Positions 1 to 9,025 of a DNA stretch of 64,000 nt are shown here, one piece after another (the stretch's first letter is position 1; each line of letters opens with the position of its first letter). The DNA lies in NCBI RefSeq assembly GCF_016722925.1, contig NZ_JAEQNC010000007.1, forward strand, positions 62,001 through 126,000, written 5' to 3'. The position numbers were made by a program, and so were the translations under genes. The notes below the pieces were generated by a model. That model was not told where the DNA came from. It saw nothing but the letters and a program-made list of their open reading frames with translations, and did not search any database. Source of the stretch: Phytoamicus setariae (GTDB lineage: Bacteria > Pseudomonadota > Alphaproteobacteria > Rhizobiales > Rhizobiaceae).

Positions 1-36
1 TTTCCATATTCGGGGCTTGGCAGTGGATATAGCGTA

Positions 37-73
37 CGTTATAGCATAACGCAATGAATGTAATAACATTACA
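37..73. promoter_or_regulatory. Two tandem Zur-like operators upstream of znuA
   Basis: Two perfect inverted repeats with 6-bp arms and 3-bp spacers sit at 37-51 (CGTTAT-AGC-ATAACG) and 59-73 (TGTAAT-AAC-ATTACA). Alphaproteobacterial Zur sites are AT-rich palindromes of the GTTATA-type placed before znu genes, so zinc-dependent repression of the following znuA is the natural reading. The sites could also control a divergent gene to the left of the window, typically znuC-znuB-zur in rhizobia. The symmetry is seen directly; the Zur assignment is inferred from the neighbour. Confidence 0.6.
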
Positions 74-109
74 CATCAAGTATCCCAAAAGACAACAAGG
101 ATCATGCTC

Positions 110-1063
110 ATGCCGTCCAGAATGTTGAAGACACTGTTTGCGACCGCACTGCTGGCTGCAGCGCAGACCGCAGCCGCATATGCGGCGCCGGATGTGATCG
201 TGTCGATCAAACCGATCCATTCGCTGGTCGCATCGATCATGAAAGGCGTGGGCGAACCGGGCCTGATCGTCGATGGCGTGGCTTCACCGCACACCTACCA
301 GATGAAACCGTCCGATGCGGGCAGATTGCAGGGCGCCGACATCGTTTTCTGGGTTGGCCACGATCTGGAAAAGTTCCTCGAAAAGCCACTGGAATCACTC
401 GGAAGCAAGGCAAAGATTGTCGAACTCGACGACGCACCGGGCCTTGTTAAACTGCCGACCCGCGAAAGCGGAACCTTCGAACCCCACGCCGACGAAGACC
501 ATGCAACCGGCGGCCACGAAGCCGACGCACATGATCATGGTGAAGAGGTCGATCTGCACTTCTGGTTGAGCACAACCAACGCCAAGGCAATAGCCGCCGA
601 AATAGAAAAGGCCTTGATCGACATCGATCCCGGCAACACCCAGCATTACGCCAAGAATCTTGAAAATCTGAACAACAGTCTCGACGCCCTCGCCACGGAA
701 ATCGCCGGCACTATCGCTCCGGTAAAGGACAAGCCGTTTATTGTCTTCCACGATGCGTACCAGTATTTCGAGAAGGAATTCGGCGTGGCGGTGGCGGGAT
801 CTATCACCGTGTCGCCGGAAGCCATGCCGGGTGCTGCCCGGATCAGTGAAATCCACGACAAGGTCAAGGCGCTGAAAACCACCTGCGTCTTTGCTGAACC
901 GCAATTCGAGCCGAAGCTGATTGCAGTGGTTCTCGAAGGCACCGATGCGAAGACCGGCACGCTCGACCCGGAAGCCGGATCGCTGAAAGCTGGCGAAGGC
1001 CTCTATGGCGAGATGATGCTTGGGATCGCCAAGTCACTCCGGGACTGCCTCGAAACCAGCTGA
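110..1063 (+). CDS. znuA: Zinc ABC transporter substrate-binding protein ZnuA
   Basis: Periplasmic zinc-binding component of the ZnuABC high-affinity importer. A signal peptide (about residues 1-26, ending near AAYAA) precedes a cluster A-I type binding fold. Visible zinc-site features are the His in SPHTYQ (about residue 61), a His/Asp/Glu-rich loop at about 125-145 typical of ZnuA, and the His in DLHFW just after it; FHDAYQYF follows later. Length is normal for the family. I chose ATG 110 because AAGGA lies 8 nt upstream; an in-frame ATG at 104 is too close to that site. Two Zur-like palindromes precede the gene. The znuB/znuC partners are not in the window and probably lie divergently to the left. 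Confidence 0.93.
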   Translation: MPSRMLKTLFATALLAAAQTAAAYAAPDVIVSIKPIHSLVASIMKGVGEPGLIVDGVASPHTYQMKPSDAGRLQGADIVFWVGHDLEKFLEKPLESLGSKAKIVELDDAPGLVKLPTRESGTFEPHADEDHATGGHEADAHDHGEEVDLHFWLSTTNAKAIAAEIEKALIDIDPGNTQHYAKNLENLNNSLDALATEIAGTIAPVKDKPFIVFHDAYQYFEKEFGVAVAGSITVSPEAMPGAARISEIHDKVKALKTTCVFAEPQFEPKLIAVVLEGTDAKTGTLDPEAGSLKAGEGLYGEMMLGIAKSLRDCLETS

Positions 1064-1207
1064 TTCAACGCTCTTGGCAGCGACGGGAGAAGGACGCGGC
1101 TCGCTCGTAGCGGGGGCATTATATAGGGCTACGGCAAACATCAGTTGACGAAGCTTCGGTCACAATTCTACGTTCGGATGAAAATCGAATCAGGAAAGGA
1201 ACCACAT

Positions 1208-1447
1208 ATGAAGATCAAGACCCCTGCAATCGTCGCTATCTCCATGGCAATCGGCATCGTTGGCGGCGCAGGCGTTACCGCCATTGCTGCTCAACCGAAC
1301 ATGAAGTCCGCTCTCGATCATCTGGTCGCTGCAGATACTTTCCTCGCACGCGCCACCGACAACAAGGGCGGCCACAAGGCCAAGGCCCGTTCGCTGATCA
1401 GCCTTGCAATCAAGGAAGTTCGCGCCGGCATGCGCTACGCAAACTAA
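1208..1447 (+). CDS. Small secreted protein of unknown function
   Basis: A 79-residue protein with a clear signal peptide: MKIKTP, then a Gly/Ala/Val/Ile-rich core to about residue 28 (AIAAQ). The mature part is about 50 residues, rich in Ala, Lys and His, with ALDHLVAADTFLARAT and KARSLISLAIKEVRAG, and would form amphipathic helices. An in-frame ATG exists at 1145, but 1208 has a strong GGAAAGGA Shine-Dalgarno sequence about 8 nt upstream and gives the signal peptide directly. I do not recognise the family. It ends just before a strong terminator and is probably monocistronic and periplasmic. Confidence 0.75.
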   Translation: MKIKTPAIVAISMAIGIVGGAGVTAIAAQPNMKSALDHLVAADTFLARATDNKGGHKAKARSLISLAIKEVRAGMRYAN

Positions 1448-1468
1448 TTTCCGGCTGCATCCATTTGC

Positions 1469-1498
1469 AAAACCCGGCGGATCAATCCGCCGGGTTTT
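1469..1498. terminator. Bidirectional rho-independent terminator
   Basis: A perfect 14-bp inverted repeat (AAAACCCGGCGGAT / ATCCGCCGGGTTTT) with a 2-nt loop has T-runs in both directions. It lies between the convergent small secreted protein gene and the GH43 gene and can serve both. Confidence 0.88.
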
Positions 1499-1502
1499 GT
1501 CG

Positions 1503-3113
1503 TTAAAGTCTCGTATAAGAGAAATGATCGAAATCAGCGGCTTGCACGCGCCCACTGATGTCATAGGCAAACATGCCGACAAAGGCTCCCGTAAAGGAAC
1601 CGTGTTCGCCAACCCCGCCTTCATCCGACACTACGCCGCCGTCAAGGATCGGGCCGATCTGCTGCCATTCTGCTTCTCCGTCTGCATGCCAGAAGAACTG
1701 CAGGTCGTTGTCACGCACTTCGACAGCAAGGTGGATCCGTCCGGCCGGCAATGAAATGCCGCTGCCAATCGGGAAGGTGAGATTTCCCGACGGATAGTCA
1801 CCTGGGCAAGACTGGATGACGAGCACCCTTCCCAACGTTTCGTGCCATGACACAGCCAGAGCATGGAACTTGTAGCGGTTATAGTAGTGGGTCAGCCCTG
1901 CCGCCTGCTGATATGTGTCCGGATCAAACTCGACAACGGTTTCGGCGCGGAACGAATGATCCTCCTGCCGGCGTGCGACAAGCGAAAACTCGAACCAGGA
2001 GCCAATGCTTTCCCGCCCATGCAGACGAAGGTGCCCTGCCCGTTCGCTCAGCGAGAAAAGTCGTTCCGGTCGGGGAGTTCTCAACCACTGGAACTCGATC
2101 GGAAGCTGTTCACTGTCGAAATCCGTCGAGACCTGGCTTGGCGGCGACTGTGTCGACGCACCGGTCGGAGACGGCACGTTTATGACAGGAACGAGCCCAC
2201 CCTGCTCGAGCCTCAACCAACCGTCCTCGCCCCATACGCATTTCTGGATGGCTGTCTCGCGCCCGAGGGTACAGCGCTTGAGAGGTGGCAATGGCCGCCC
2301 ACAAAGGATGGTATGGTAGGCTTGTCCATCCGGCGTTTCGACATACTGTCCATGGCCAGCCCGCTGGAGCGCCGCGTCCGGTGCATCCTTCGACGTTACC
2401 AGCCATTTGTCCGGATGCAGTTCATAGGGCCCTAGAACCGAACGCGAACGCCCCATGGTGATGGCGTGTTCATAGCCGGTTCCACCTTCCGCCGCGCATA
2501 TGTAGTACCAGCCGTTTTTCCTGAAGATATGGGCACCTTCGACCAGCCCGAGATCCGTGCCGCCGAAAATATTGAAGCGCGGCCCGATCAGCTTTTTGTC
2601 GACCGGGTCCCATTCCTGGCACAGAATGCCGTCGAACGCCGTGTGCCAGCCATTGGTGTTGTGCGCCTCCGGCCGGTGATTCCATTGCATCTGAATGAAC
2701 CACTTGCGGCCATCGTCATCGTGAAACAGCGACGGATCGAAGCCGGCGGAGTTGACATAGATCGGATCGGACCACGGTCCTTCGATCTTTTCCGCAGTCA
2801 CGATATAGTTATGCGCATCCTTGAAGGAACCGTCGAACCGCTTGACGTCGGTGTAGACCAGCCAGAACAATCCGTCTGCATAAGACAGGCAAGGGGCCCA
2901 GACACCGCAACTGTCGGGGTTGCCACGCATATCCAGCTGGCTTTCGCGGCTGAGCGGCCGTGTGAGCAGCGTCCAGTTGGCCAGATCGCGTGAATGATGA
3001 ATCTGAACGCCCGGATACCACTCGAAAGTCGACGTGGCGATGTAGTAGTCCTCGCCGACCCGCACTATTGACGGATCAGGATTGAAACCTGGCAGGATCG
3101 GGTTCTTGATCAT
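1503..3113 (-). CDS. Glycoside hydrolase family 43 beta-xylosidase/arabinofuranosidase
   Basis: A 536-residue cytoplasmic GH43 enzyme that would release xylose or arabinose from imported xylo-oligosaccharides. The N-terminal five-bladed propeller starts with NPILPGFNPDPS, which carries the catalytic base Asp at about residue 12. FDPSLF carries the second Asp and GLVEGAHIF the catalytic Glu. A C-terminal beta-sandwich (about 330-536) matches the accessory domain of XynB-like GH43 enzymes. There is no signal peptide. The ATG at 3113 has GGGAG 5 nt upstream; a GTG at 3125 is in frame but less likely. It is the last gene of the minus-strand sugar cluster, separated from the aldo/keto reductase by a palindromic repeat. 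Exact specificity is not resolved. Confidence 0.88.
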   Translation of the reverse strand: MIKNPILPGFNPDPSIVRVGEDYYIATSTFEWYPGVQIHHSRDLANWTLLTRPLSRESQLDMRGNPDSCGVWAPCLSYADGLFWLVYTDVKRFDGSFKDAHNYIVTAEKIEGPWSDPIYVNSAGFDPSLFHDDDGRKWFIQMQWNHRPEAHNTNGWHTAFDGILCQEWDPVDKKLIGPRFNIFGGTDLGLVEGAHIFRKNGWYYICAAEGGTGYEHAITMGRSRSVLGPYELHPDKWLVTSKDAPDAALQRAGHGQYVETPDGQAYHTILCGRPLPPLKRCTLGRETAIQKCVWGEDGWLRLEQGGLVPVINVPSPTGASTQSPPSQVSTDFDSEQLPIEFQWLRTPRPERLFSLSERAGHLRLHGRESIGSWFEFSLVARRQEDHSFRAETVVEFDPDTYQQAAGLTHYYNRYKFHALAVSWHETLGRVLVIQSCPGDYPSGNLTFPIGSGISLPAGRIHLAVEVRDNDLQFFWHADGEAEWQQIGPILDGGVVSDEGGVGEHGSFTGAFVGMFAYDISGRVQAADFDHFSYTRL

Positions 3114-3143
3114 GAAATCTCCCACTCAATACGGCCGGCAGAC

Positions 3144-3302
3144 TCCCCCTCATCCGGCTTTTGGCCACCTTCTCCCCGATGGGGAGAAGGAAATTTCGGC
3201 TCCATCATCCACCCTCTCAAACGTCCCTGCTTGTGAGGAAGTCGAAACAGCTCTTTCTTCTCCCCATCGGGGAGAAGGTAGCCGCAGGCTGGATGAGTGG
3301 GC
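3144..3302. repeat. RIME-like palindromic intergenic repeat
   Basis: Imperfect inverted repeats of about 45 bp flank a roughly 67-bp centre. The left arm (3144-3190) reads CTCATCCGG...CACCTTCTCCCC then GATGGGGAGAAGG; the right arm (3258-3302) is its reverse complement with a few mismatches. Each arm also holds its own small hairpin (TTCTCCCC/GGGGAGAA). This layout and sequence resemble the rhizobial intergenic mosaic elements. It lies between the aldo/keto reductase and GH43 genes. Confidence 0.8.
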
Positions 3303-3324
3303 GGGTCCGCAGAAGATACGTAGA

Positions 3325-4377
3325 CTACTTCTTCTTGCGTGCCGGGCCTTCGCGTTCGGACGATTTTGCCCAGAGGTTGATATCGGCTTCCTTGGCGTAC
3401 TTGTCGATTTCGGCCAGCTCGCTCTTGGAGAAATCGAGATTGTCGATCGCGGCGACGCAATCGACCACCTGGCTGGGCTTCGAGGCACCGATCAGCGCGG
3501 ACGTGATGCGACCGCCGCGTAGCACCCAGGCGAGCGCCATCTGCGCCAGCGTCTGGCCACGCTTTTCAGCAATCGCATTGAGTGCGCGGATATTCTCGAC
3601 ATTCTTGTCGTTGAGGAAAGCCGGGTTGAGCGACTTGTCCTGCACCGCGCGGCTGCCTTCCGGAATGCCGCCGAGATACTTCGAAGTCAGCATACCCTGC
3701 GCCAACGGCGAAAACACGATCGAACCGAGGCCGAGGTCTTCGAGTGTATCGACCAGCCCATCTTCCTCGATCCAGCGGTTGATCATCGAATAGCTTGGCT
3801 GGTGGATGACGAAAGGCGTGCCGAGGTCTTTCAGGATCTTGTAGGCCTCGCGTGTGCGCTTGGCGTTGTAGGAGGATATTCCGACATAAAGTGCCCTGCC
3901 CGAGCGCACAATGTGATCAAGGGCTCCCATGGTTTCCTCGAGCGGCGTATCCGGATCGAAGCGGTGGGAGTAAAAGATATCGACATAGTCGAGACCCATG
4001 CGCTTCAGGCTCTGATCACAGGAGGCGATGAGATATTTGCGGCTGCCCCATTCGCCATACGGGCCCGGCCACATATCGTAACCGGCTTTGGAGGAAATGA
4101 TCAGCTCGTCACGATAGTCACGAAAATCGGTGCGCAGGATTTCGCCGAATGCCGTCTCGGCGCTGCCGGCAGGCGGGCCATAATTGTTGGCAAGGTCGAA
4201 ATGGGTGACGCCCAGATCAAACGCAGTGCGGCAGATCTCGCGCTTCAGTTCGTGGCGTGTGTCGCCGCCGAAATTGTGCCAGAGGCCGAGCGAAATGGCC
4301 GGCAATTTCAGGCCACTCTTGCCCAGCCGGTTGTATTTCATTTTCTCGTAGCGATTTTCGGCTGGTTGCCAGGCCAT
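3325..4377 (-). CDS. Aldo/keto reductase, YghZ/MgrA-like
   Basis: A 350-residue NADPH-dependent (beta/alpha)8 reductase resembling L-glyceraldehyde 3-phosphate reductases. The catalytic tetrad is visible: Asp and Tyr in FDLANNYG (about residue 61), Lys in ISSKAGYDMW (about 95) and His in FYSHRFDPDTP (about 136). The WPGPYGEWGS loop is typical of this subfamily. The start ATG has GGGAGA about 8 nt upstream. It lies in the sugar catabolic cluster between the Gfo/Idh/MocA dehydrogenase and GH43, so it may reduce a sugar-derived aldehyde or ketose, but the substrate is not evident. The C-terminus ends in a lysine-rich tail (ARKKK). Confidence 0.88.
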   Translation of the reverse strand: MAWQPAENRYEKMKYNRLGKSGLKLPAISLGLWHNFGGDTRHELKREICRTAFDLGVTHFDLANNYGPPAGSAETAFGEILRTDFRDYRDELIISSKAGYDMWPGPYGEWGSRKYLIASCDQSLKRMGLDYVDIFYSHRFDPDTPLEETMGALDHIVRSGRALYVGISSYNAKRTREAYKILKDLGTPFVIHQPSYSMINRWIEEDGLVDTLEDLGLGSIVFSPLAQGMLTSKYLGGIPEGSRAVQDKSLNPAFLNDKNVENIRALNAIAEKRGQTLAQMALAWVLRGGRITSALIGASKPSQVVDCVAAIDNLDFSKSELAEIDKYAKEADINLWAKSSEREGPARKKK

Positions 4378-4496
4378 GGCGTATCTCTCCCAAAAGTATG
4401 ATTTGTATGAGACGTCTTACTCCGCACGTCTCCAGGGGCGCAAGCTCGGTCCACGGCACTCCGCAGTTTTGTTTGCGGCCCACAATACCCTAACTG

Positions 4497-4533
4497 CTGC
4501 GTCACCCTCGGGCTTGACCCATAGGTGACGCAG
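4497..4533. repeat. REP-like hairpin
   Basis: Ten-bp arms CTGCGTCACC / GGTGACGCAG enclose a loop containing CTCGGGCTTGACCCA. The GGGCTTGACCC core recurs as a dispersed palindromic repeat in many Rhizobiales intergenic regions. It lies between the dehydrogenase stop and the aldo/keto reductase start and lacks a T-run, so it is more likely a repeat or mRNA-stabilising hairpin than a terminator. Confidence 0.6.
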
Positions 4534-4558
4534 CGAAACGCGGAGATTGCCGCGTGCC

Positions 4559-5692
4559 TTACCTGAGCAGCGACCTGGCTTCCTCGATCCCGAGGGCCTG
4601 TGGTTGGGTGCAGGTGGTTACGATCTCGATCGCCCTGCCCTCATCTGCCGAGCGCAGAATAGATGTCAGCACGTCGATCGTGTGCAACGATCGATCGAGA
4701 GAGCAACGGTGATCGCGGCCGGTTTCTACACCAACCATCATATCCGACAGGCCCACACCGCGATAATTGGCCTGCATGCCCCAATCGAACTTGTAGTTCT
4801 GCTTCGTGAGTGGATGATCCCAGATTTCGACCTCCTTCACCTCGCGATCGGTACCTGCAACCTCGACCTTGCCTCCAAAGAAGTTAGGATCGGGTACGAA
4901 GATCGCGCCATCGGTGCCATAGAGTTCCATGTTCTGGTGACGGTTTGCCCAGACATCCCAGCTTGCCATCAATGACACCTGTGCACCTGATGCGAATTCC
5001 AGCACGGCATGCACATTGGTCATCACAATGACCGGCACCTTTTCGCCGTTGCGCGGTCCGTTGGTGATGGTGCGCTCCTGCTTGGCCTTGTTGGCCATGG
5101 CGACGACGCGCTTGACCGGCCCGATCAGGTTGACGAGGTTGTTGACATAATAAGGCCCCATGTCGAGCACCGGCCCGCCGCCCGGCTGGAAGAAGAAGTC
5201 CGGGTTGGGATGCCACATTTCCATGCCCGGCCCGAGCACATGCGCCGTGCCCGACATGATCTTGCCGACCCGGCCGGAATCGATCAGATGGCGGGCAAAC
5301 TGGTGGGCGCCACCAAGATAAGTGTCGGGCGCCGAGCCGACACGAAGGCCCCTTGCATTGGCGACCGCCCTCAGATCCTCACCCTGGTCAATCGAAAGCA
5401 CGAACGGCTTTTCCGAATAGACGTGCTTGCCTGCTTCAAGCGCCTTCTTGGAAACGGGGTAATGCGCTTCGGGGATCGTCAGGTTGACCACTACGTCGAC
5501 CGCCGGGTTGGCGAGCAGGGTGTCTATGTCTTGCGCCTCAACGCCGAATTCATCGGCACGAGCCTTTGCAGCGGCCATGTTGATATCGGCGCAAGCGATC
5601 ACTTTCAGGTTCTTGTAGAGCGGGATCAGCTTGAAGTAAGCGCTCGAAATGTTGCCGCAGCCGATAATACCGACGCCAAATTCCTTCGTCAT
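4559..5692 (-). CDS. Gfo/Idh/MocA family sugar dehydrogenase
   Basis: A 377-residue NAD(P)-dependent oxidoreductase. The N-terminal Rossmann fold starts FGVGIIGCGNISSAYF, followed by the family's YSEKPF motif (catalytic-region Lys, about residue 92) and a C-terminal alpha/beta substrate domain. The ATG at 5692 is preceded by GAGG with 8-nt spacing; the ATG six bases upstream is too close to that site. It follows the sugar isomerase/epimerase by about 10 bp and is surely co-transcribed with it. Such pairs act in oxidation and epimerisation of sugars or inositols. The precise substrate is unknown. Confidence 0.88.
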   Translation of the reverse strand: MTKEFGVGIIGCGNISSAYFKLIPLYKNLKVIACADINMAAAKARADEFGVEAQDIDTLLANPAVDVVVNLTIPEAHYPVSKKALEAGKHVYSEKPFVLSIDQGEDLRAVANARGLRVGSAPDTYLGGAHQFARHLIDSGRVGKIMSGTAHVLGPGMEMWHPNPDFFFQPGGGPVLDMGPYYVNNLVNLIGPVKRVVAMANKAKQERTITNGPRNGEKVPVIVMTNVHAVLEFASGAQVSLMASWDVWANRHQNMELYGTDGAIFVPDPNFFGGKVEVAGTDREVKEVEIWDHPLTKQNYKFDWGMQANYRGVGLSDMMVGVETGRDHRCSLDRSLHTIDVLTSILRSADEGRAIEIVTTCTQPQALGIEEARSLLR

Positions 5693-5702
5693 GTCCATAT
5701 CC

Positions 5703-6464
5703 TCAGAAAGTCTTGATGGTTTCGATCGAACGGCGAGCGCAGCGCTCGAGATCGGACGGGTTGTCGTGCTCCACGACGAAATGCCTTGCCTTGGTGGCTT
5801 TCAGTGCTTCCCAGATCTTGGGCCACTGCACGATGCCATGGCCGACATCAGCCCAGCCCCATTCGTCCTCGTTCTGGCCGGCGGGTGCGATGTCCTTGAC
5901 GTGTACCGAAGTGATCCGGTCCTTGTAGAGATCGATGAACTTGAAGGGATCGGCGCCGCCGCGCACGACCCATGCCACATCCATTTCCCAGGAAAGGCCA
6001 GGGCCGGCTTCGAAGATCCGATCATGGGGTAGCGACCCGTCGGAAAGCACGGCGAATTCGAAATCGTGGTTATGCCAGCCGAATTCCAACCCGGCATCCT
6101 TGAAGGGCTTGGATGCCTTCTCCAGGCGCGCGCCGAACGCCTTCCAACCCTCGGCGTCCTTCGGCCGGTCATCCGGCATCAGGAATGGGCAATAGATCGA
6201 ATCCATGCCCAGCGTGCGGGCAATCGACAACATCCGGGTTGGCTCGTCCTCGAGTTGGTCGATACCGAAATGTCCGGTTGCCATTCGAAGTCCATTGGCG
6301 TCGAGATCAGCTTTCAGCTGTTTCACGGCATTGTCATCCATCGGACCATAGATGCCGCCGAAACCTTCGACTTCCCTGTAGCCGAGCGTGCCAAGCATCC
6401 TCAGAACATCGGAAAGCGGGGGATAGTTGCGGGCGCTGTAAAGCTGGAAAGAGACAGCTGTCAT
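5703..6464 (-). CDS. Sugar phosphate isomerase/epimerase (xylose isomerase-like TIM barrel)
   Basis: A 253-residue AP-endonuclease-2 / IolE-type TIM barrel. It begins MTAVSFQLYSAR and carries metal-ligand-like segments: GWHNHDFEF (His/Asp region, about residue 127), WEMDVAWV (Glu/Asp), SVHVKDIAP (His, about 185) and FVVEHDNP (Glu/His, about 240). AAGGA lies 8 nt before the ATG. It is paired with the dehydrogenase immediately downstream, a common arrangement for ketose/aldose interconversion. The family is clear, the substrate is not. Confidence 0.85.
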   Translation of the reverse strand: MTAVSFQLYSARNYPPLSDVLRMLGTLGYREVEGFGGIYGPMDDNAVKQLKADLDANGLRMATGHFGIDQLEDEPTRMLSIARTLGMDSIYCPFLMPDDRPKDAEGWKAFGARLEKASKPFKDAGLEFGWHNHDFEFAVLSDGSLPHDRIFEAGPGLSWEMDVAWVVRGGADPFKFIDLYKDRITSVHVKDIAPAGQNEDEWGWADVGHGIVQWPKIWEALKATKARHFVVEHDNPSDLERCARRSIETIKTF

Positions 6465-6516
6465 TAACCTAGTCCTTCTCGAGTTTTGGCCATCCTCGGC
6501 CTTGTTCGTCTTAATC

Positions 6517-6536
6517 TGCCCCTCGTCTGAGGGGCA
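6517..6536. repeat. Intercistronic hairpin
   Basis: A perfect 8-bp stem with 4-nt loop (TGCCCCTC-GTCT-GAGGGGCA) lies in the 97-bp gap between the beta-mannosidase and isomerase genes. It has no T-run on the minus strand, so it is probably an RNA-processing or stabilising hairpin within the operon. Confidence 0.5.
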
Positions 6537-6561
6537 CTCCTAAACCACCCGGCGCCTGCTC

Positions 6562-9012
6562 CTATTCCGTCGCCTGACAGGAATGAAGATCGCGCACGAC
6601 GAAGGCGGATGTGGCCTCCTTCTCTTCGGGCGTAAACGTGATCGTCCGGCTTTCGCCGGCGAGCATGTCGAAGGCGTTGTCCGAAAAACGGCCGGGACAA
6701 TCCGCCTCGATGACAACGAAGAGCGCAAGGGCTTTCGCCGAGAGTGTGATCACGAAGGTGCCATCCGGCTCCGCAGATACCGTGTGACCAAGCCCGGCAG
6801 GCTCCAGATCCAGCGCCTTGTAGGTTGTCGCTACATGGTGACCCCTGCCGGACGTACCGGCCGATGTATGGAAGTCCCAGAACAGGATGCTATCAGCCGC
6901 AATTTCGGTCGCCCCGATTGTCGCAAGCACCATTGCCTTGTCGGGTCGGCAGGTTGCCCGCGCAGACTTCAGCAGCGTCCTGTGATCGTCGAGCCCGACC
7001 ATGTAGATGTCTGCGGAAACCTCGATGTTGTCGGCGAGGTCATTGACCATGGTCATCTCGATAGCCTTGCCGTCCGCTGTCGGAATGGCAAACAGCGCAA
7101 CCGGCGCAAAGAAGCGACGCGCCTGGTAGTGCATGGCTTTCCAGTTGCCGCCGTAGTCGAGGCTTGCCCACGAGGCCACCGGCCAGGTGTCGTTCAGCTG
7201 CCAGATGATCGTGCCCATGCAATGCGGTTTGAGCGAGCGCCAGTATTCTACCGCCGTCTTGATCGCCAACCCCTGCTGGATCTGGCTGAGATAGACGAAA
7301 TTGGAAAAATCCTTGGGAAAGCGGAAATAGCGGAACATCGTGCCCGCGATCCGCTCGTTGCCGCCGGGATTCTTCTGGTGGACCTCCATCACGGGGGACG
7401 CGATGTTGATGTCCTTCTTGTCCGCGAACTGGCCGATCAGCAGGTTAGAAGTATAAGACTGGAATCCGAATTCTGAACAGAAGCGCGGCTTTACCGTCCG
7501 ATAGTGGTCGAACGACTTGTTCTCATGCCAGACCGACCAGAAATGCATGTCGCCCGAACCGTCCTTGTGCCAGGCATCGCCGAAATCCAGCGGCCCGACA
7601 GATGGGCTCGACGGCCACCAGATCGCGTTAGGATCGGCGCGCTTCAAGCCGCTCTCGATCGTCCTGTTCAGGCGGTCGTAGGAGACGAGGTAACGGTCGC
7701 GATCCTTGCGCGACACTTCGAACCAGTTGAGTGCGCCCACCAGCTCGTTGTCCCCGCACCACAGCGCCAGGCAGGCATGGTGCGAGAGGCGCTTGACCTG
7801 ATAATCAACTTCGTGGGCGACATTGTCGAGGAATTCCGGTGTCGACGGATAGAGGTTGCAGGCAAACATGAAGTCCTGCCACACCAGGAGCCCCAGCCGG
7901 TCGCAGATATCGTAGAACCAGTCGTGTTCGTAGAACCCGCCGCCCCAGATGCGGATCATGTTCATGTTGGCATCGACGGCCGACTGCAGCAGCGCCTCGG
8001 TCTTTGCCGGGCTCGTGCGCGAGAACAGCGCGTCCGCCGGAATCCAGTTGGCGCCGCGGCAGAAGATCTCCTGCCCGTTCACCCGGAAGGCAAACCGGCT
8101 CCCCGCCTCGTCCTTGTCGGTCAGGAGCTCGATGGACCGGAGTCCGATGCGTCGTTCCGCCGTCTCGCCGGGAATCCCGGCCTTCAGGCTGTAGAGATGT
8201 TGCTCGCCGCTGCCTGCCGGCCACCAAAGATGGGGCTTCTCGACCACGAAGACATGTCGCACGACATTGTCGCCGGGATAGACTGCCTGCTCCAGGCGTA
8301 CCTGGTCGCCCTCGAAGTCGAGATGGATCGGCATAATTGCCTGCTCTGCCGCGTGGATTGCCAGCGCGACATGCAACTCGATCGATCCATCGCCTCGGTG
8401 GACCTGTCGCGTCGTCAGATGCTCGATACGCGCCGGTTCGAGTTTCCGCAGCGAGAGTGTGCCGTAGAGCCCGAGCGGCGCCAGCGCAATGTTCCAGTCC
8501 CAGCCGAAATGGCACTGGGGCTTGCGCAGCATGTTGCCGTAGGGGATCGGGCAGTTCATCGCCAGCCATGGCACCTCGAAAGGTAGCCGGTCATAGACCT
8601 TCTTACCCTCGGCGACCGGCGAATGCAGCGTGATCTCGATGCGGTTCTCGCCCGCCTGCACGGCTCTGGAAACATCCGGACGATAGCGTCGGAAGCAATT
8701 GTCAGCCTCTAGTACCACGGTACCGTTGATCCGGATTGTCGCAACAGTGTCGACGAAATCGAGATCGAGATACCAGTGCCCCGCCAGTTCGTCCGCCCCG
8801 ATGGTGAAGGCGCGCGAAACCACCCAGTCCTGATCGGCAACCCACTGCACATCGGCTTCGTTGCTGCCGAAATAGGGATCGGGAATGACCGCCTGCGCCT
8901 GCAGCGCCGAATGCACGTCACCGGGCAGAGATATCGTCAGATCTGCCTTCTGGTCTTCGGATGCCAACGCCCAGACGCCAGCCAGATCGATATGGGCATT
9001 CATGCCACTCAT
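6562..9012 (-). CDS. Glycoside hydrolase family 2 beta-mannosidase
   Basis: An 816-residue intracellular GH2 enzyme predicted to remove terminal beta-mannose from imported manno-oligosaccharides. It has an N-terminal jelly roll (about 1-180), an Ig-like domain, a TIM barrel with IRIWGGGFYEHDWFYDICDRLGLLVWQDFMFACN, the acid/base Glu in LWCGDNELVGA, the nucleophile Glu in FCSEFGFQS, and C-terminal beta domains. There is no signal peptide. I place the start at ATG 9012, 13 bp after the ATPase stop; an open frame continues to 9126 but overlaps that gene. A second ATG at 9003 is also possible. It is coupled to a sugar ABC importer and regulated with it. Confidence 0.88.
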   Translation of the reverse strand: MSGMNAHIDLAGVWALASEDQKADLTISLPGDVHSALQAQAVIPDPYFGSNEADVQWVADQDWVVSRAFTIGADELAGHWYLDLDFVDTVATIRINGTVVLEADNCFRRYRPDVSRAVQAGENRIEITLHSPVAEGKKVYDRLPFEVPWLAMNCPIPYGNMLRKPQCHFGWDWNIALAPLGLYGTLSLRKLEPARIEHLTTRQVHRGDGSIELHVALAIHAAEQAIMPIHLDFEGDQVRLEQAVYPGDNVVRHVFVVEKPHLWWPAGSGEQHLYSLKAGIPGETAERRIGLRSIELLTDKDEAGSRFAFRVNGQEIFCRGANWIPADALFSRTSPAKTEALLQSAVDANMNMIRIWGGGFYEHDWFYDICDRLGLLVWQDFMFACNLYPSTPEFLDNVAHEVDYQVKRLSHHACLALWCGDNELVGALNWFEVSRKDRDRYLVSYDRLNRTIESGLKRADPNAIWWPSSPSVGPLDFGDAWHKDGSGDMHFWSVWHENKSFDHYRTVKPRFCSEFGFQSYTSNLLIGQFADKKDINIASPVMEVHQKNPGGNERIAGTMFRYFRFPKDFSNFVYLSQIQQGLAIKTAVEYWRSLKPHCMGTIIWQLNDTWPVASWASLDYGGNWKAMHYQARRFFAPVALFAIPTADGKAIEMTMVNDLADNIEVSADIYMVGLDDHRTLLKSARATCRPDKAMVLATIGATEIAADSILFWDFHTSAGTSGRGHHVATTYKALDLEPAGLGHTVSAEPDGTFVITLSAKALALFVVIEADCPGRFSDNAFDMLAGESRTITFTPEEKEATSAFVVRDLHSCQATE

Positions 9013-9025
9013 GGCCTTGTTCCCG

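Noticed and set aside
3144-3302. Possible CRISPR or insertion sequence
   Set aside because: There are only two inverted arms, no repeated spacers and no transposase, so it is a palindromic intergenic repeat.
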